NCBI RefSeq assembly: GCF_029309835.1
Contig: NZ_JARJHL010000017.1
Coordinates: 62,001-126,000 of the forward strand
Length of the DNA stretch: 64,000 bases
Source of the DNA: Paracoccus sp. DMF-8
Lineage (GTDB): Bacteria; Pseudomonadota; Alphaproteobacteria; Rhodobacterales; Rhodobacteraceae
Direction of reading: 5' to 3'
A program made the position numbers and the translations under genes. Shown here one piece after another: positions 62,779 to 64,000 of this stretch (positions are counted from its first letter, which is position 1; every line of letters begins with the position of its first letter). The notes beneath the pieces were generated by a model that was not told the origin of the DNA, did no database searches, and was given only the letters and a program-made list of their open reading frames with translations.

Positions 62779-64000
62779 ACCCGTCCCTCCTGATGGGCGT
62801 GGTGCAGGGCCGCGACGGCGCAGGATGCCAGCCGCGACATCGGACTGTCGGAGCGCGAATTCAGGATGACCGGCACCCGCGCGCCCGGGACCAGCCCGGC
62901 GCCTTCGGCATGGCTGACAAAGGACAGTTGCTTGGCCAGCATATTGCCCGCGTCGATCCCCGGCACGACAAGGATATTCGCGTGACCCGCGACACCGCCC
63001 TTGATGCCCTTGGTCCGCGCAGCGCCGATATCGACGGCATTGTCCATGGCCAGCGGCCCATCGACCAGCCCGCCCGAAATCTGGCCACGATCCGCCATTT
63101 TCGACAGCAGGGCCGCGTCGATCGACGACTGGATCGCCGGGTTCACGGTTTCGACCGCCGACAGGATGCCCGCGCGCGGCTGCATCCCCAGGGCAAGGGC
63201 CAGATCAATGGCGTTTTGCGTGATATCGACCTTGGTGGGCAGGTCGGGCGCGATATTGATCGCGGCATCGGTGACCATGACGGGCTCGTCCCGGCCCGGC
63301 ACATCCATCACGAAAACATGGGTAAAGCGCCGCCCGACGCGCAGCCCGTGCGCCTTGTCCAGCATGGGTTTCAGCAGGTCGTCTGTGTGCAGGTGCCCCT
63401 TCATCACCGCGCCCGCGCGGCCCTCATGGACCAGACGGCAGGCCATCGCGGCAGCCGCCTGATCGCCCACGATGTCAATGATTTCAAAGCCCGAAAGATC
63501 GGCGGCGACGCTTTCGCCCGCCGTCAGGATCGCGGCGCGGTCGCCGATCAGGATCGGGGTGATGACGCCTTCGCGGGCGGCCAGAACCGCGCCGCCAAGC
63601 GCGTTCGGATCATCGGGACAGACCACCGCCACGGGCAGCGGCGGCAGGGCGCCGGCGCGTTCGACCAGCGCCTGAAAATGGCGGTGGCGCTGCACGACCA
63701 GCCCCGGAATCTCGATATCGCTGCGGTCGATTTTCTGTGTCGGCGCAATGACTTCGGCGGTTCCGGTCAGGATCACCGCCTGATCGGCCGGTCGCGTCAC
63801 GCGGGTTTCCAGTGTGACGATGCCATCATCGCGCTTGTCCAGCACGCGGACATGACACAGCAGTTCTTCGCCCGCATGGGCACGGTCCTGAAAGTCGATG
63901 ACCTGCTTGCGATACAGCGTCCCCGGCCCCGGCAAGAGCGTCCCCAGAACCGCCGAGATCATCGAGGCGACGAACATCCCCGGCGCGACATTTTCCGGCA
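62775..64000 (-). CDS. Bifunctional enoyl-CoA hydratase (MaoC) / phosphate acetyltransferase (partial, 5' end outside window)
   Basis: The open frame continues past the right edge (PENVAPGMFVASMISAVLG), so the N-terminus is missing. The first ~110 visible residues are a MaoC-like hot-dog domain (GTLLPGPGTLYRKQVIDFQD ... ELLCHVRVLDKRDDGIVTLE). The rest is a phosphate acetyl/butyryltransferase domain (GRAGAVMKGHLHTDDLLKPM, VTDAAINIAPDLPTKVDITQ, VDGPLAMDNAVDIGAARTKG). It links acetyl-CoA or butyryl-CoA to acyl phosphate for AckA. Confidence 0.9.
   Translation of the reverse strand, partial: PENVAPGMFVASMISAVLGTLLPGPGTLYRKQVIDFQDRAHAGEELLCHVRVLDKRDDGIVTLETRVTRPADQAVILTGTAEVIAPTQKIDRSDIEIPGLVVQRHRHFQALVERAGALPPLPVAVVCPDDPNALGGAVLAAREGVITPILIGDRAAILTAGESVAADLSGFEIIDIVGDQAAAAMACRLVHEGRAGAVMKGHLHTDDLLKPMLDKAHGLRVGRRFTHVFVMDVPGRDEPVMVTDAAINIAPDLPTKVDITQNAIDLALALGMQPRAGILSAVETVNPAIQSSIDAALLSKMADRGQISGGLVDGPLAMDNAVDIGAARTKGIKGGVAGHANILVVPGIDAGNMLAKQLSFVSHAEGAGLVPGARVPVILNSRSDSPMSRLASCAVAALHHAHQEGRV

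Overview
The window looks like a chromosomal segment of an alphaproteobacterium of the Rhodobacteraceae, most likely Paracoccus or a close relative. The basis is high GC content, an alphaproteobacterial-type elongator tRNA-Met, and a Paracoccus/Ruegeria-like gene set: methylated-amine catabolism, taurine-pyruvate aminotransferase with a MocR/TauR-type regulator, an FMN riboswitch before ribH, and a MaoC-Pta fusion beside ackA. This placement is inference from protein resemblance; no database search was run.

Layout. 1-1.6 kb: start of a divergent gene, gltX and tRNA-Met. 1.65-8.65 kb: a compact 7.0-kb integrative element in the 3' end of tRNA-Met, bounded by 17-bp direct repeats, with nine genes all on the minus strand (integrase, AlpA-like excisionase, RepA-like ATPase, a terminase-small-subunit-like protein and unknowns). 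It carries the hallmark genes of a phage satellite (PICI-like) but no recognisable virion genes. 8.8-18.8 kb: a sulfotransferase-like remnant, a PepSY/response-regulator/histidine-kinase operon, a small RTX-repeat protein, an FAD/NAD(P) protein, ptsP, lysC and two small membrane proteins.

18.9-41.3 kb: a methylated-amine catabolic region. Trimethylamine is oxidised to TMAO (tmm), TMAO is cleaved to dimethylamine plus formaldehyde (tdm), dimethylamine is N-demethylated by a heme/flavin/iron-sulfur monooxygenase with a GcvT-like partner, and monomethylamine passes through gamma-glutamylmethylamide (gmaS) and N-methylglutamate (mgsABC) to glutamate (mgdABCD). folD and purU carry the released C1 units on tetrahydrofolate to formate. 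Regulators lie between and beside the two gene blocks: a GntR/FCD repressor, a periplasmic-binding-protein-fold sensor without a signal peptide, and an XRE-cupin protein.

41.5-64 kb: tpa and a TauR-like regulator, a small AAA ATPase, a CNNM/CBS protein, an A-type Fe-S carrier, dgt, FMN riboswitch plus ribH, an EamA transporter, OsmC, a transglutaminase-like protease, prfC, nadK, glyA, two alpha/beta hydrolases, two entericidin-like lipoproteins, exoD, a two-subunit CoA-transferase, ackA and a MaoC-Pta fusion that runs off the end.

Many otherwise conserved genes (lysC, folD, purU, glyA, gmaS, mgsABC, mgdC, tdm, dmm genes and others) are split by small indels, in several cases inside homopolymers, while neighbours are intact. 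Because essential genes are affected, I treat most of these as probable sequence errors rather than true pseudogenes. I annotate each whole gene across its frameshifts, so start and end positions of those genes are approximate.
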